Source of the DNA: Hyaloperonospora brassicae
Lineage: Eukaryota > Oomycota > Peronosporomycetes > Peronosporales > Peronosporaceae
DNA length: 64,000 nucleotides
Assembly: GCA_947650285.1 (NCBI GenBank)
Contig: CANTFL010000334.1
Coordinates: forward strand, 1-64,000
Direction: 5' to 3'
Shown: positions 36,207-46,162 of the stretch, piece by piece
How positions within the stretch are numbered: position 1 is the stretch's first letter
How the letters are laid out: every line of letters starts with the position of its first letter
The notes under the pieces: model-generated
What the model was told of the DNA's origin: nothing
The model's input: only the letters and a program-made list of their open reading frames with translations
Databases searched by the model: none
Translations under genes and position numbers: made by a program

Positions 36207-36664
36207 TGTGAACGGGGTAGCCCATTACATGAGATTGTCATTATAACAATCTGACAATAAATAATATTACGCTGAATATTATTTCAAAAATATCACAGAG
36301 CATGATGATTTTGGCGAAGATGACCGAAGGGTCTACTCATTGGCTGATATCGTGATGATATCAACCCACCAATCGCTGCTAGACGCGCGCAATGGGTGGT
36401 GAGTAGACGACATCTTACATTTAGTTACGTTAGCATAATTAAGTCAGGACAACAGAGATTCATATCTCTGTTATCCTGAAGTTATAGGACTTAATTATAT
36501 TAATACAGTTTTACGTTTACCAAGAGACTAGTCTGACAACCTAGCCTCCTTTCCTTCCTCTGTGTTTCCTTAAAACACCTAGCAGGGCACTGTCGACCAC
36601 TGTCGTCAGTGGAAGTATACTCCGTACTGGTCATCCAGTACGTAGTCAACAGTGCCTAGTTACA
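36207..36664 (+). repeat. 5' LTR of element E
   Basis: 458 bp from TGTGAACGGGG to AGTTACA. It contains a long imperfect hairpin around 36436-36500 (ATAATTAAGTC ... GACTTAATTAT, with AACAGAGAT/ATCTCTGTT inside) and a three-way-junction fold near its end: outer stem 36586-36596 with 36646-36656, inner hairpins CCACTG/CAGTGG (36597-36612) and CGTACTGG/CCAGTACG (36623-36642). Confidence 0.95.
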
Positions 36665-36714
36665 CCTGATAGCACTTTGTAGTCCGTCCAAGGACCACAA
36701 CCCCATCGCCCAAC

Positions 36715-37836
36715 ATGAACATGTTGGACGATGTAGACGGCGACAGCATTCATGGAACCTGTGAGAGCTACTCCTATTTGAGCGACATCGAATGGAGTGC
36801 GATCGAACGAATGAGTTCGACCGTTGGCGAGGAAGTTATGTGGACCATGCTATTCTCAAGGGATAGGGACCAGCAGCATACCGTCATTGGCAAGTTCTTG
36901 CAGCGAGAACTTGATGAGTCGCAAGCGCAGGTGACCTTATTAAAACAGCAAGATCACCAGCGGACCGAAGCACTGAGACAACAATAGTCTCAGTCCGCAG
37001 AGCCGACGCGAGAGCGTCGACGGGAGTCTCTAAATCTAGAGGTCTCTAAATATCGGGGAGTCAAGGAAGAATCCCTATTAAGACGGTTCGTCGAGCTGGA
37101 CGATGCCGTCGATGCTGGTCGCATCGATGATGAGCAAATGCAAGTCCCATTCGCTCAGTCTGACCTGGAAGGAGAAGCCAAAGCTTGGGCCCTGAACCTC
37201 AAGTTGCACGACCCAAATGTGTTCGGGTCGTTGAGGATCTTCAAAACACAGCTCAGTGAGACCTTCAACCCGCACAGAGCAGATTTCAGAACGCTTTCGT
37301 AGATTCTGCAAATCAAGCCGGGTAAGCGTAAGGTTCACGCTTACGCCCGACATGTACGCTACCTTGATTGCTGCATGGTAGTAAACCCTGTGGGTGAGTT
37401 TGTGTTGATCACGATCTTCATTCAAGGGCTTTCAGACGGTCCCGTTAGGGACCAACTGTTCCGCGGAGAGCTAAAGACGCTCTCAGAGGCAATATTCGCA
37501 GCGGATCAAGAAGATTATAGCGTGAGACTATCTCACGCTACGTTGACCCCGAATCGTCCACAGAGACGATTAGCAGTCATAGGTCCAGAACTAATGGACC
37601 TCTGTAATGTCGAGGGCGAGAAACCTCGCCCCGCGAATAACAAGCGAATGGTGAGATGCCATCGCTGTCATAAACTGGGACACGACGCATATGAATGCAG
37701 TATCCCTCGCTCAGCACCTCGCGGTGCTGAGCGCAGTGTTCACCCACCAGCAAGAAGAACTGGAGGGCGAGGGTCCGTTGCTGTTGCGAAGCCGCAAAAG
37801 CGAGAACAACCATCAAAAAATGGTCGGGGTCAGTAG
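36715..37836 (+). pseudogene. Gag of element E
   Basis: Starts at ATG 36715 (or 36721), 50 bp after the LTR. Residues 1-90 include a coiled coil (LQRELDESQAQVTLLKQQDH). Two in-frame stops follow (after ALRQQ at 36987 and after FRTLS near 37303). The capsid-like part includes LEGEAKAWALNLKL, and the last section (37375-37836) has FIQGLSDGPVRDQLFRGEL and a complete CCHC knuckle CHRCHKLGHDAYEC. All parts lie in one frame, so only the two stops break it. Confidence 0.8.
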
Positions 37837-37879
37837 GGGCGGAGCGCCCTACTGATCCAGAAACATCAAGAAAAATTGC

Positions 37880-38700
37880 AAATGTCTTAACGAATGTTGC
37901 TCCCGACACACAGTCCCTGTGTGTCTCTGCACCTGGTGATGAAGTGTATCTCATCACCTCGAAGTTGGAAGTAACAAAAGACTTGTCACTTCGCGCCCTA
38001 GTTGACTATAGGGCGTCGAACAATTATGTTCGTCGCGAGTCGCTAGAGGCAGGAAGGTCTTACTTCGTGGAGCGGGAGATCCCTCCAACGAAGATGACCG
38101 TGTGCCTAGCGACAGGCGCATCGATCACTGTGAAGAAATGTGTAGTCGGAATCCACTAAACGTTAAAAGGCGAACAGTACGATGATGACTTCATCGTGCT
38201 TGACCTAGATGACAAGTTTGACGTCATCTTAGGGTTGCCTTGGCTTAGGGAATACGAGCCAATGGTGAGTTGGCAGTATCGATTGGTTACGATACCTGCC
38301 ACTTGTTCCTTAGATGACCATATGACGAATATCTTGGAACGCTCACACTCACGTGGGTGTACTACGAGTGAGTGCGATGGCCTCACTTGTGGTACGGTCG
38401 TTAGCACGACTGTACAAGAACACAATGTAGATGATCACTACATTGTGGAGAAAGCTCACCCGGATCCTGTAAAAGTGATTTCCCAGGAGGTAATCGAGAC
38501 ACTGAATGTCTTGGTCAATGATAGATCAATCGTAGGCGCTTACACGCTTGATCTGGTTGCGCCTACGAAGTTAACTTCGGAGATAACTCAGTAGCCAACG
38601 CTAGAACCAAAACGGTTCTTGCGTGATTTGCGTAGTGGCAAAGTCAAGCAGATCTGTGTACTCGTCGCGGAGGACGGTTAAGTTACCTATATTAGGTCGG
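37880..38700 (+). pseudogene. Protease and linker of element E
   Basis: An aspartic-protease-like region: LRALVDYRASNNYVRRES has Asp-Tyr-Arg-Ala-Ser where Asp-Ser/Cys-Gly-Ala-Ser is usual, so the active site is damaged. LATGASITVKK and FDVILGLPWLREYEP follow the family pattern. A stop at 38158-38160 splits the frame. The linker continues to 38594. Confidence 0.7.
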
Positions 38701-38705
38701 CAACG

Positions 38706-40319
38706 GTGTTTACTGTGACCGAGAGGGTTCCCAGCAGCTCATCGATGGACGAAAGTGTCATCGATGAGAAGACTCGGATTGAGAGATATGAATCTCAATC
38801 CTGGAAGTCGCTTCAGACAAATCCTTTGTATAATAATTTGATCGAATTCAAGGATGTGTTCCCTGAATCCGTACCTTGCGAGTTGCCTAAGGACAAAGGC
38901 ACTCGACACGAGATTGAGCTTAAACCGGGCTCGAAGTACTGTGTCATGAAGCAGTGACCACTGCCTCGTGAATAAGTGATAGCGATCTACAAGTTCTTTG
39001 CTGATCGCTTAGCAGCGGGCTATGTGAGGGAATCGACATCCCCTCACAGCTGTATGACCTTCTGTGTGCGAAAGGCCACATGAGGATGGCGGATAGTGCA
39101 CGCATTCATAAAATTGAATGCTGCAACGGTACCGGCTCAGACGCCGATACCGAGGAAGGACGTAATCATAGATGGTGTGTCAAATAGTACCATCTTTTCG
39201 TCCATGGATCTGATGGATGGATTCTATCAGATCCTGATGCGTGAACGGGACGTCCCGTTCACGGCAGTGAGTACCCCCAGCGGGATGCTGTGGGAGTGGC
39301 TAGTGATGCCACAGGGGCTGAGCAATGCCCCTGCAACGTTCAACAGATGTGTTACAAATCTGTTGAGGCCGGTGTGTGATTTCACATCGAGTTATTTCTA
39401 TGATATGTTCGTCCATAGACGGGCTATATATGAGAGGACGGACGTTGAAGTTCACAGAACTCACGTTCGTCAGGTTCTTCAACTTATGCGCAAGCATAAG
39501 TTGTACGCCAACCTCAAGAAGTGTGTATTCGCGGCTAGCGAAATACCACTTCTTGGGCGCATCGTGGGTAAACACGGCGTACGCCCTGATCCCGAAAAGA
39601 TCAAGCCGATCACCGACCGGCCAGTGCTAGTCGATGTCAAGCGACTTCGGAATTTCTTTGGTCTAGCCGCGTACTTGCACAAGTACTCGCGCAACTACGC
39701 TGAGATGACTGTTCATCTTTCTTGCTTGCTCAAGAAAGATGTCAAGTGGTCATGGAACGCTGAGTGCCAGCGTTCCTTTGAAGGTATCAAGCGGAGCTTG
39801 ATACAATCGCCGATCTTGGCGATTGCAGATCAGGACAGACCATTTCATGTGGTCTGTGACGCCAGCGATTTTGCTATCGGCTGTGCGTTGATGCAGTATG
39901 ACACAGACGGCGCAGAGCGCGTCGTCTGCTATCAATCGCGTCAGCTGCAACTAGCTGAACCTAATTATCCAGCGCATGACAAGGAATGATTTGCCATGAA
40001 ATATGCACTGGCTTAGTTACGGGTCTATATCTTGGGAGATAGACCGTTCATCGTCTATACGGACTATGAGTCACTACGCACGGCTGTAAACAGTCCACAC
40101 CTCTCGCAAAGGATGGCGAGGTGGCTGACCTTCTTCGCGGAGTATAACTTCTATGTGGAGTACAAGCCAAGACGACTTAATGTCGTCACTGATGCGCTCT
40201 CGCGCCGGGCCGATTTCAAGCCGGAAGCACAATTTAACAATGAGACCTTGCCCAATGTTGCGAGACTGTCCGTCAGTGTGCCGTCGTCGCCGTTACTCGA
40301 CGACGTGCGGAAGGCATAA
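38706..40319 (+). pseudogene. RT and RNase H of element E
   Basis: The pre-RT frame (38706-38957) ends in a stop after RHEIELKPGSKYCVMKQ. RT core at 39096-39989: FSSMDLMDGFYQILMRERD (motif A Asp present), MPQGLSNAPATFNR, and an active-site box reading YFYDMFVHRR in place of the usual two aspartates, which removes activity. RNase H: CDASDFAIGCALMQ, then stops at 39988 and 40015, then YTDYESLRTA and MARWLTFFAEYNFYVEYKP with DALSRRADF. Short perfect inverted repeats are very dense here (39206-39857). Confidence 0.85.
39714..39857. repeat. Five back-to-back perfect hairpins in coding DNA
   Basis: Stems of 11 bp (39714-39741, CATCTTTCTTG/CAAGAAAGATG), 9 bp (39754-39776, GGAACGCTG/CAGCGTTCC), 9 bp (39784-39804, GTATCAAGC/GCTTGATAC), 8 bp (39804-39825, CAATCGCC/GGCGATTG) and 8 bp (39835-39857, ACAGACCA/TGGTCTGT), all perfect, inside the conserved RT/RNase H junction. 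Confidence 0.9.
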
Positions 40320-40339
40320 GCAGGGAAAATAATTCTACT

Positions 40340-41100
40340 TCGCTTGATGGGTCATCTTGCGAACCCATCCCGAAAATCCTTGTCGGATTTGCCGGCCCTG
40401 TATCGTTCCTCTTTGGATCGGTACACTACTCGCAATGACCTGCTGTACTATACAGCAGTTTCCGAAGACACGCCTCGTGTCGTCGCTCTTGATCATAATG
40501 AATTGCGATAACGCATCATGTTCGAGTGTCACGATGCGCCGTCTGGCGGGCATCGTGTCCGAGAAAAGACTTACCTCACGGTCAGTCGTGATTTTTACTG
40601 GACCCGCCAGTATTAGTTTGTCCGCAAGTACGTTCATTCTTGCGAGCTCTTTCAACGGGTGAAGCCTAGTCCTTTATCCTGTGCACCGTTACAACTTCTG
40701 CCGGTCCCGGCAGAGTGTTGGGAGTCCGTGTCCATGGACTTTGTCTTCGAATTTCCCGAAGACACTAACAAGACTAATGGTATCCTTGTATTTGTGGATC
40801 GTTTCAGCAAGATGTTACATCTTGCTGCAGTCCTAGAACAGATCATCGCCCACGGCTGTGCGCATGTCTTCATCGACACTGTGTTTCAACTTTACGGTTT
40901 ACCCCGTGAACTTGTATCCGACCGTGACCTTCGGTTCACGGCGGCGTTTTGGCAATTTTTGTTCCGCACATTAAGAACACGGGTGAAGATGTCGACCTCT
41001 GATTACCCCGAAACAGATGGTCAGACGGAACGTGCGAACCGTGTCCTCCAAGAAATTCTTCGTGGATACGTCCACTCCTTTTGATATTGGAGTGAGTTCT
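40340..41100 (+). pseudogene. Integrase core of element E
   Basis: A decayed HHCC finger (ECHDAPSGGHRVREKTYL; HSCELFQRVKP, where the last Cys reads Phe), then the core with SMDFVFEFPED, VSDRDLRFTAAF and ETDGQTERANRVLQEILRG. All three catalytic acidic residues are visible. The main frame, 40659-41084, is open for 141 codons and then stops; similarity (LPMIEFAINNSVHASTTHTP) continues after the stop. Confidence 0.8.
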
Positions 41101-41464
41101 TACCGATGATTGAGTTTGCCATCAACAACTCCGTGCATGCGTCCACAACGCATACACCTTGTACTTGAATGGCTTACGCTACCCTCGTATTCCCGCCTCA
41201 TACAGAGTGACTCTGAGTTAAGGGGGGTAGGACTTACTTTAGTAATAACCGTTTTGATTCTTGCTCATAACGTATCACCGCTCACGACCATACGTTTGAT
41301 GCGGAAGTCGACTTTGTCGAAATCGAGGAAATCGGGCTTTGCAGTAGCGATGACGCTGCTGCTACATCAGACAATGATGACGATGCTGGGATTTCAGCAT
41401 CGTCAGCGACAATGCCAGCGAGGAAGAAGACAACCTCGCTGAAGAAGAGAGCAATCTCTTATCA

Positions 41465-42410
41465 GTGCGCACGAAGCGCACTGAAGAACAAAATAACAAG
41501 TCACCAGAGAACTTCCTGCTGACTCGAGAGGCGGTAGTCCGTTTCGTTCAGGACTCCATCGCAAATGCGGTGGACCGCCAGAAACGTAACGCAGACAAGA
41601 ATACAAGAGCAAATGTTCTTTCATTTAAGGTTAAAGACCTAGTACTACTGTCTCCGGTAAACTTAACTGGACATGTAGTCAATCATGTCGTCAGTAGTAA
41701 TTTACTGTCGAAAGACATTGGTCCTTTTCGCATGTTGCACCGCAAGGCAAATGCATACACGATCGAATTACCACGCAAGATGCAAACAGATACTACGTTT
41801 TACGTAGGGCGACTCAGGCCGTACTGTCAGTACGAGCCTTCTTCTTTTGATGAAGATAGCCCCCATGTACAACAACATCCATTAAGTTCTTGCGTTCGCG
41901 ATCCAGACAGTCCGTCTGGTCGCGTAAATAAGACCCTCAGAACGCAACTGAGAGATCTCTCCGCGAGATGTCGCCAGCTCGCCAAAAACGGAGCGGACGT
42001 CGCGCTCAACCTGCAGCTGTGCGACCGCATACTCAGCGCGGTTCTTCGCACGGTTTACCTCGTGCTCTTCGCGGTACTTCCGCAAAGTGTCAGTCAGAGC
42101 GTAACGCCTGTCCCTCTCGTGCTCTAAATCATCGCGCACATCAACGATTGCGCGATCTATCTCGTGAGGATCGAGATGGTGAGCAGAACGATATGGAGGA
42201 GGTCCTACCTCCTCCGCCACATCCTTTGGTGGAATTTCACGGTGGTCAACGCTTTCTAGTGGAGCGTATCGTGAACCACCGTGAACGATATAGGATCAAG
42301 GACGAGCTACATCGTCCAGTGGTGGGGGTATCCACCCTCTTGGAACAGCTGGGAGCCCCGCTCTCAGATGATGATGGATGTGCCCGGTCTCGTACACCAA
42401 TATGACGAGA
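41465..42410 (+). pseudogene. Integrase tail and chromodomain of element E
   Basis: The frame 41465-42127 carries the post-core region (VDRQKRNADKNTRANVLSFK, DIGPFRMLHRKANAYTIELP, TTFYVGRLRPYCQYEPSSF). After a frame change the chromodomain appears at 42220-42410: GGQRFLVERIVNHRERYRIK, then a second shift to TSYIVQWWGYPPSWNSWEP. Chromodomains in this position bias integration towards particular chromatin (family knowledge). It is broken here by frameshifts. Confidence 0.7.
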
Positions 42411-43480
42411 CTCATCCGATTGGTCCGAAGGCCCATCGGTAAACACGCGCTTTTGGCGCTTGTAGACGGATTGCAAGTTTGCAATCGCGTCACGCATCTC
42501 ATCCGAGATGTGTGCCCTTCCCCAGGGCAAACTTAGGGAATACACGTCCCTATGTGCACGCTGCGAGTTGTCAACACAACTCTCACAAGGATCTCCTTAA
42601 GTATTCTCAACACAACTCTCACAAGGATCTCCCCAAGTATTCTCAACACAACTCTCACAAGGATCTCCCCAAGTAAGGCAAGGAATGTCTGCCTCACTCG
42701 ACAAACGATGCAACCGGTACCTTGCACCGGTTGGCGTTCGCTTTTCAAACTTGATGCGTTCCGCATCAAGTTTTTGAAGATATCCTTCTCTTCCAAATTT
42801 CTTGACATTTTGGACGAAAGGAGTTCCACGCTGCTAAAAGCGAGTTCTTGTCACCATTTTGGTTGCCATTATACCATCGATGCCTAAGGAAGGCATAGAG
42901 ATAAAAATCTTCATTAGCGCGAAAGTGACTCGCGCTGGAACTTAAGCCATGAATCTCAGTCGCATCGAATAAGGGTATTCGATGGTGTTAGCTTGTCTCA
43001 AGAGACAAGCTATTGATGAGCCGTTCGGGCAAGCGCCACGGCTTGAGCTCATAACGCTTCAAATGTGGTAATTGTTTCGGCACCATGGCATACAGAATGA
43101 CGATGGCTCTCGCCATCGTCATCACGCTCTTGCGGGGAAGCACGAGTTGATACTGGTGAGGCATAGTAGTCCTCACCATAAAGTTCATCATCATTGCTGA
43201 ACAGACTGTGATGCATTTCACGAGTCCGCTCGTTCGAAAGTGCTCTTGACCAACGACGAGGCACCGCCGGTGATCGGGATGCCTCTGGAACGTTGCGCGT
43301 GTCAGGCACGTCTGACTTGCCATAATTGATGACCTCATTGCCAAGGTTATCATGTGCACGTTGCGAGACCGCGTGCGACTGTAGCACCTTCTGCTGCAGA
43401 CGGAGAACAAGCAGCAGACGACGAAGCGTCTGCCGCAGAGGCTGGCACAGAATCAGGCTGTGTGGTCTTTGAATAACCTC
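41882..43480 (-). pseudogene. Opposite-strand gene of element E
   Basis: Minus-strand coding frames occupy the pol-to-3' LTR interval and overlap the chromodomain. In order: Ser/Ala-rich start (MRGYSKTTQPDSVPASAA, ~43480); 43387-43049 (112 codons, acidic and polar, SNDDELYGEDYYASPVSTRA); a 36-bp repeat region; 42545-42246 (SDEMRDAIANLQSVYKRQKR); and 42220-41882 (112 codons), a charged coiled coil (DDLEHERDRRYALTDTLRK, EEHEVNRAKNRAEYAVAQL). Frames are interrupted between blocks. Layout and final coiled coil match the antisense gene of A/B/C, although the sequences do not visibly align. Function unknown. Confidence 0.5.
42571..42675. repeat. 36-bp tandem repeat, three units
   Basis: Three near-perfect 36-bp units beginning TCAACACAACTCTCACAAGG at 42571, 42607 and 42643. 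The period is 12 codons, so frames on both strands give 12-residue repeats. Confidence 0.9.
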
Positions 43481-43609
43481 GCATAGAGATGTTAACTATG
43501 CAAGGCAAGGTCAAGAGTGAATGGGTCTGACCAAACAAGTGCTCCCTGTCCCACTGGTGTCCAACGGGTGGCCACCAAGTTTTTGATAGTCACACGGTGA
43601 CTATCCGAT

Positions 43610-43622
43610 AAGGGAGGGGTGG
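43610..43622 (+). other. Polypurine tract of element E
   Basis: AAGGGAGGGGTGG lies directly before the 3' LTR start, the expected plus-strand priming site. It fixes the element's orientation. Confidence 0.8.
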
Positions 43623-44079
43623 TGTAATGGGGTAGCCCCTTACATGATATTGTCATTATAACAATCTGACAATAAATAATATTACGCTGAATATTATTTC
43701 AAAAATATCACAGAGCATGGTGATTTTGGCGAAGATGACCGAAGGGTCTACTCATTGGCTGATATCGTGATGATATCAACCCACCAATCGCTGCTAGACG
43801 CGCGCAATGGGTGGTGAGTAGACGACATCTTACATTTAGTTACGTTAGCATAATTAAGTCAGGACAACAGAGATTCATATCTCTGTTATCCTGAAGTTAT
43901 AGGACTTAATTATATTAATACAGTTTTACGTTTACCAAGAGACTAGTCTGACAACCTAGCCTCCTTTCCTTCCTCTGTGTTTCCTTAAAACAACTAGCAG
44001 GGCACTGTCGACCACTGTCGTCAGTGGAAGTATACTCCGTACTGGTCATCCAGTACGTAGTCATCAGTGCCTCGTTACA
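43623..44079 (+). repeat. 3' LTR of element E
   Basis: 457 bp from TGTAATGGGG to CGTTACA, about 98 percent identical to the 5' LTR by eye; followed directly by the TSD ACTTG. Confidence 0.95.
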
Positions 44080-44084
44080 ACTTG

Positions 44085-45982
44085 CCTGAACAAGTTAGAC
44101 AAGGCGACGGACGACTGCAGGACCGGGGTGACGATCAGCAAAAGCCTATATACTACGAAATCTCAATACCGATGCGCAATCGACACGCCATACATGCCCG
44201 TGACTTGTATCGCGGTACAACTCCGGTTCCATCGGATACCATTTGCAGTCTTGGACAAAGCGTTTGACCACTTCGTCACGAAGGCATTAAAAAAGAAAGC
44301 TTTTCAGTTCCGCGAACAAGTGCATCGGCCTTTATAGCTTGCCACGACACACGGGCAAGATAAATGCAGTTGTGCACAATAAATGCCGAGGCAGTATCTT
44401 GGGAGACTGGGACAATGGCCTCGCATCCCACCAAGCGTGGACAGGATACCGGGTAGCGACGCTGCAGATATAAATGCATCAAGCGAGGATCAACCTCAGC
44501 AGCTGTGAGAAGACGATAGCTTGCCGAGACTTCATGGAAATTGCGGGCCATTTGTTCTGGGACTGTGTCTACGCTTTTGCAAGACAATATTGCTGTCAAC
44601 TGGGGCGAGACGGGCGACCCGCCAGTCGCCACATCGTTACAGAAGGTGCCTGTGCAAGCAAACAAGACTAAGTGTGCTTTCGTGTAGTAAAGCGGATTGT
44701 AAATCCCATGGTCGACACATGATGCGCATGGACAAACAATTTGCACGTCCAAGCAATAATGTGTTAAGCACGAGCTAGTATAGACATGATTGCTGCAGTC
44801 ACCAGCGCAGACACAATGATATTCACGGCAACACCACTCGCGTTTAGTCGTTGTGCACATGCCAGCTTCGAGCACTTGCAAAGAGCGTCGCGAAATTGCG
44901 CTAGCTACCAATAGTTCTGTACTTTACGCATGCACCTTGTTGCCCGGGAGAGATCCTCGATGATGAATTCTTTGCTGGGCCGAAAAGCACGAGACGCCTT
45001 GAGTTCTTTGGCGCTTACATCGTTTCCTATGGCTATCAGACATCTCGCGCAACGCCATCATCCCCATATCAGACAAGCCGGACCTTTCCATGAGGCCTGG
45101 ACTTCGTGTCGCGTTTTGGCGTGATTGGGAAGCAGATGAAAAGCACGATATCGGCCCATCACAGTCAGCAGCAACGACATGCGAGCCACATCGGCCGTGC
45201 TCGACTTGAAGGAAATTGCGAAGTTGGCATGAGGATGAGTACGTTCCTGTTGATATTTTGACTCACAAAAGGCAAATTGTAGACTGATAAAGTAAAAAGG
45301 AAAGATCAAATCGATTGCACAGGACCCTACAAATGTGCTCAGCTAATTGATTGAAGCTGGCAGAAGCAAACCTAAAAAATTCTTGTGAAAGCATTTCGAT
45401 TTCTTTGCCACAACAGCTGCTTGTAATAATACCTGTCATCCACTCGAAACGCTGACGGGTACGCGAGCAGGACGCGCGCTTGAACCTCGATAGGGTTTCC
45501 ATCTCCAGCAGTATCGGGCATAGTCGTACTCGGGCGCACTAGCGCCTGCTGCCGACACCTCTAACAGCCAACATGGCTAGACCGCTCACGCCTGCACAAC
45601 TCCTTTACTGCTACTAAAAGCGCAGAAGGAACTGAGGAAGCGGTGGGTGGTCGATGATATTGTTAATGGACACCAAACAGATGATGCTGATCCGGCATAA
45701 ACCTCGCTGGAAAGATTCCCAATAGCTGTAGAAGCAAATGACACGCCTGTCCATCAACATATTGCTGTACAGCTTATCTGGGCTGACCCCAAAGTGATAC
45801 AAAGCGCGAAAGTGACCTGGTCAGGTAAAAACAGCGGTGACGCCGGTAAATTCTGCGAATGTCACGGCTGCGCGATAACCCTACAATATGAGCTATGCGC
45901 TCAGACGAACATCCGCGACCAGATTAACGTTTCTTCGATCGTGTTCGCCACGGACCTTGCGAGCACACATAACAGCTGCACA
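44085..45982. other. Flank between E and the LINE
   Basis: No recognisable gene. The longest frame is a 211-codon minus-strand ORF (44911-44276) with about 13 Cys in its first 100 residues (REWCCREYHCVCAGDC) but no domain I recognise. Plus strand 44520-44600 reads AGHLFWDCVYAFARQYC, faintly like the LINE zinc finger. Probably old repeat debris. Confidence 0.35.
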
Positions 45983-45998
45983 CTCATCTCTTTGTTGA
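45983..45998 (+). repeat. 5' TSD of the full-length LINE
   Basis: CTCATCTCTTTGTTGA (16 bp), repeated exactly at 55628-55643. Confidence 0.9.
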
Positions 45999-46110
45999 CA
46001 CTCTTCAAATTTATCGGTTTTGCAGAGGAACAAATTTACGATACACCTGGCTAGCCAGGGCTCTCACGCACGACGGACGCCGAGTCCCGTCCGTGTCCTC
46101 CCCCCGACGC

Positions 46111-46125
46111 GGGGGGGGGGGGGGG
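46111..46125 (+). repeat. G15 run in LINE leader
   Basis: Fifteen consecutive G, preceded a few bases earlier by a C run (46100-46105); together they could form a very stable leader hairpin just ahead of ORF1. Confidence 0.85.
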
Positions 46126-46162
46126 TCGGCCGGTGGCTGCCGCCGAGCCCCTACTCACGGGG

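Larger units (their letters stand above)
36202..44084 (+). mobile_element. Gypsy element E with 5-bp TSD
   Basis: A complete plus-strand Ty3/Gypsy element of a second family. LTRs at 36207-36664 and 43623-44079 differ at only about eight positions. The flanks are the perfect duplication ACTTG (36202-36206 and 44080-44084). Between them: candidate PBS, gag (36715-37836), protease (~37880-38310), RT/RNase H (38800-40320), integrase (40340-41100), integrase tail and chromodomain (41465-42410), an opposite-strand gene (43480-41882) and a polypurine tract (43610-43622). Coding frames carry several stops and shifts. Confidence 0.95.

Noticed and set aside
42246..42545. Minus-strand ORF opposite the E chromodomain treated as an independent gene
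   Set aside because: It lies in the same antisense block as its neighbours and is better described as part of the broken opposite-strand gene.
44490..44620. LINE zinc-finger fragment (AGHLFWDCVYAFARQYC)
   Set aside because: The match is short and unsupported on either side; not enough to call a LINE remnant.
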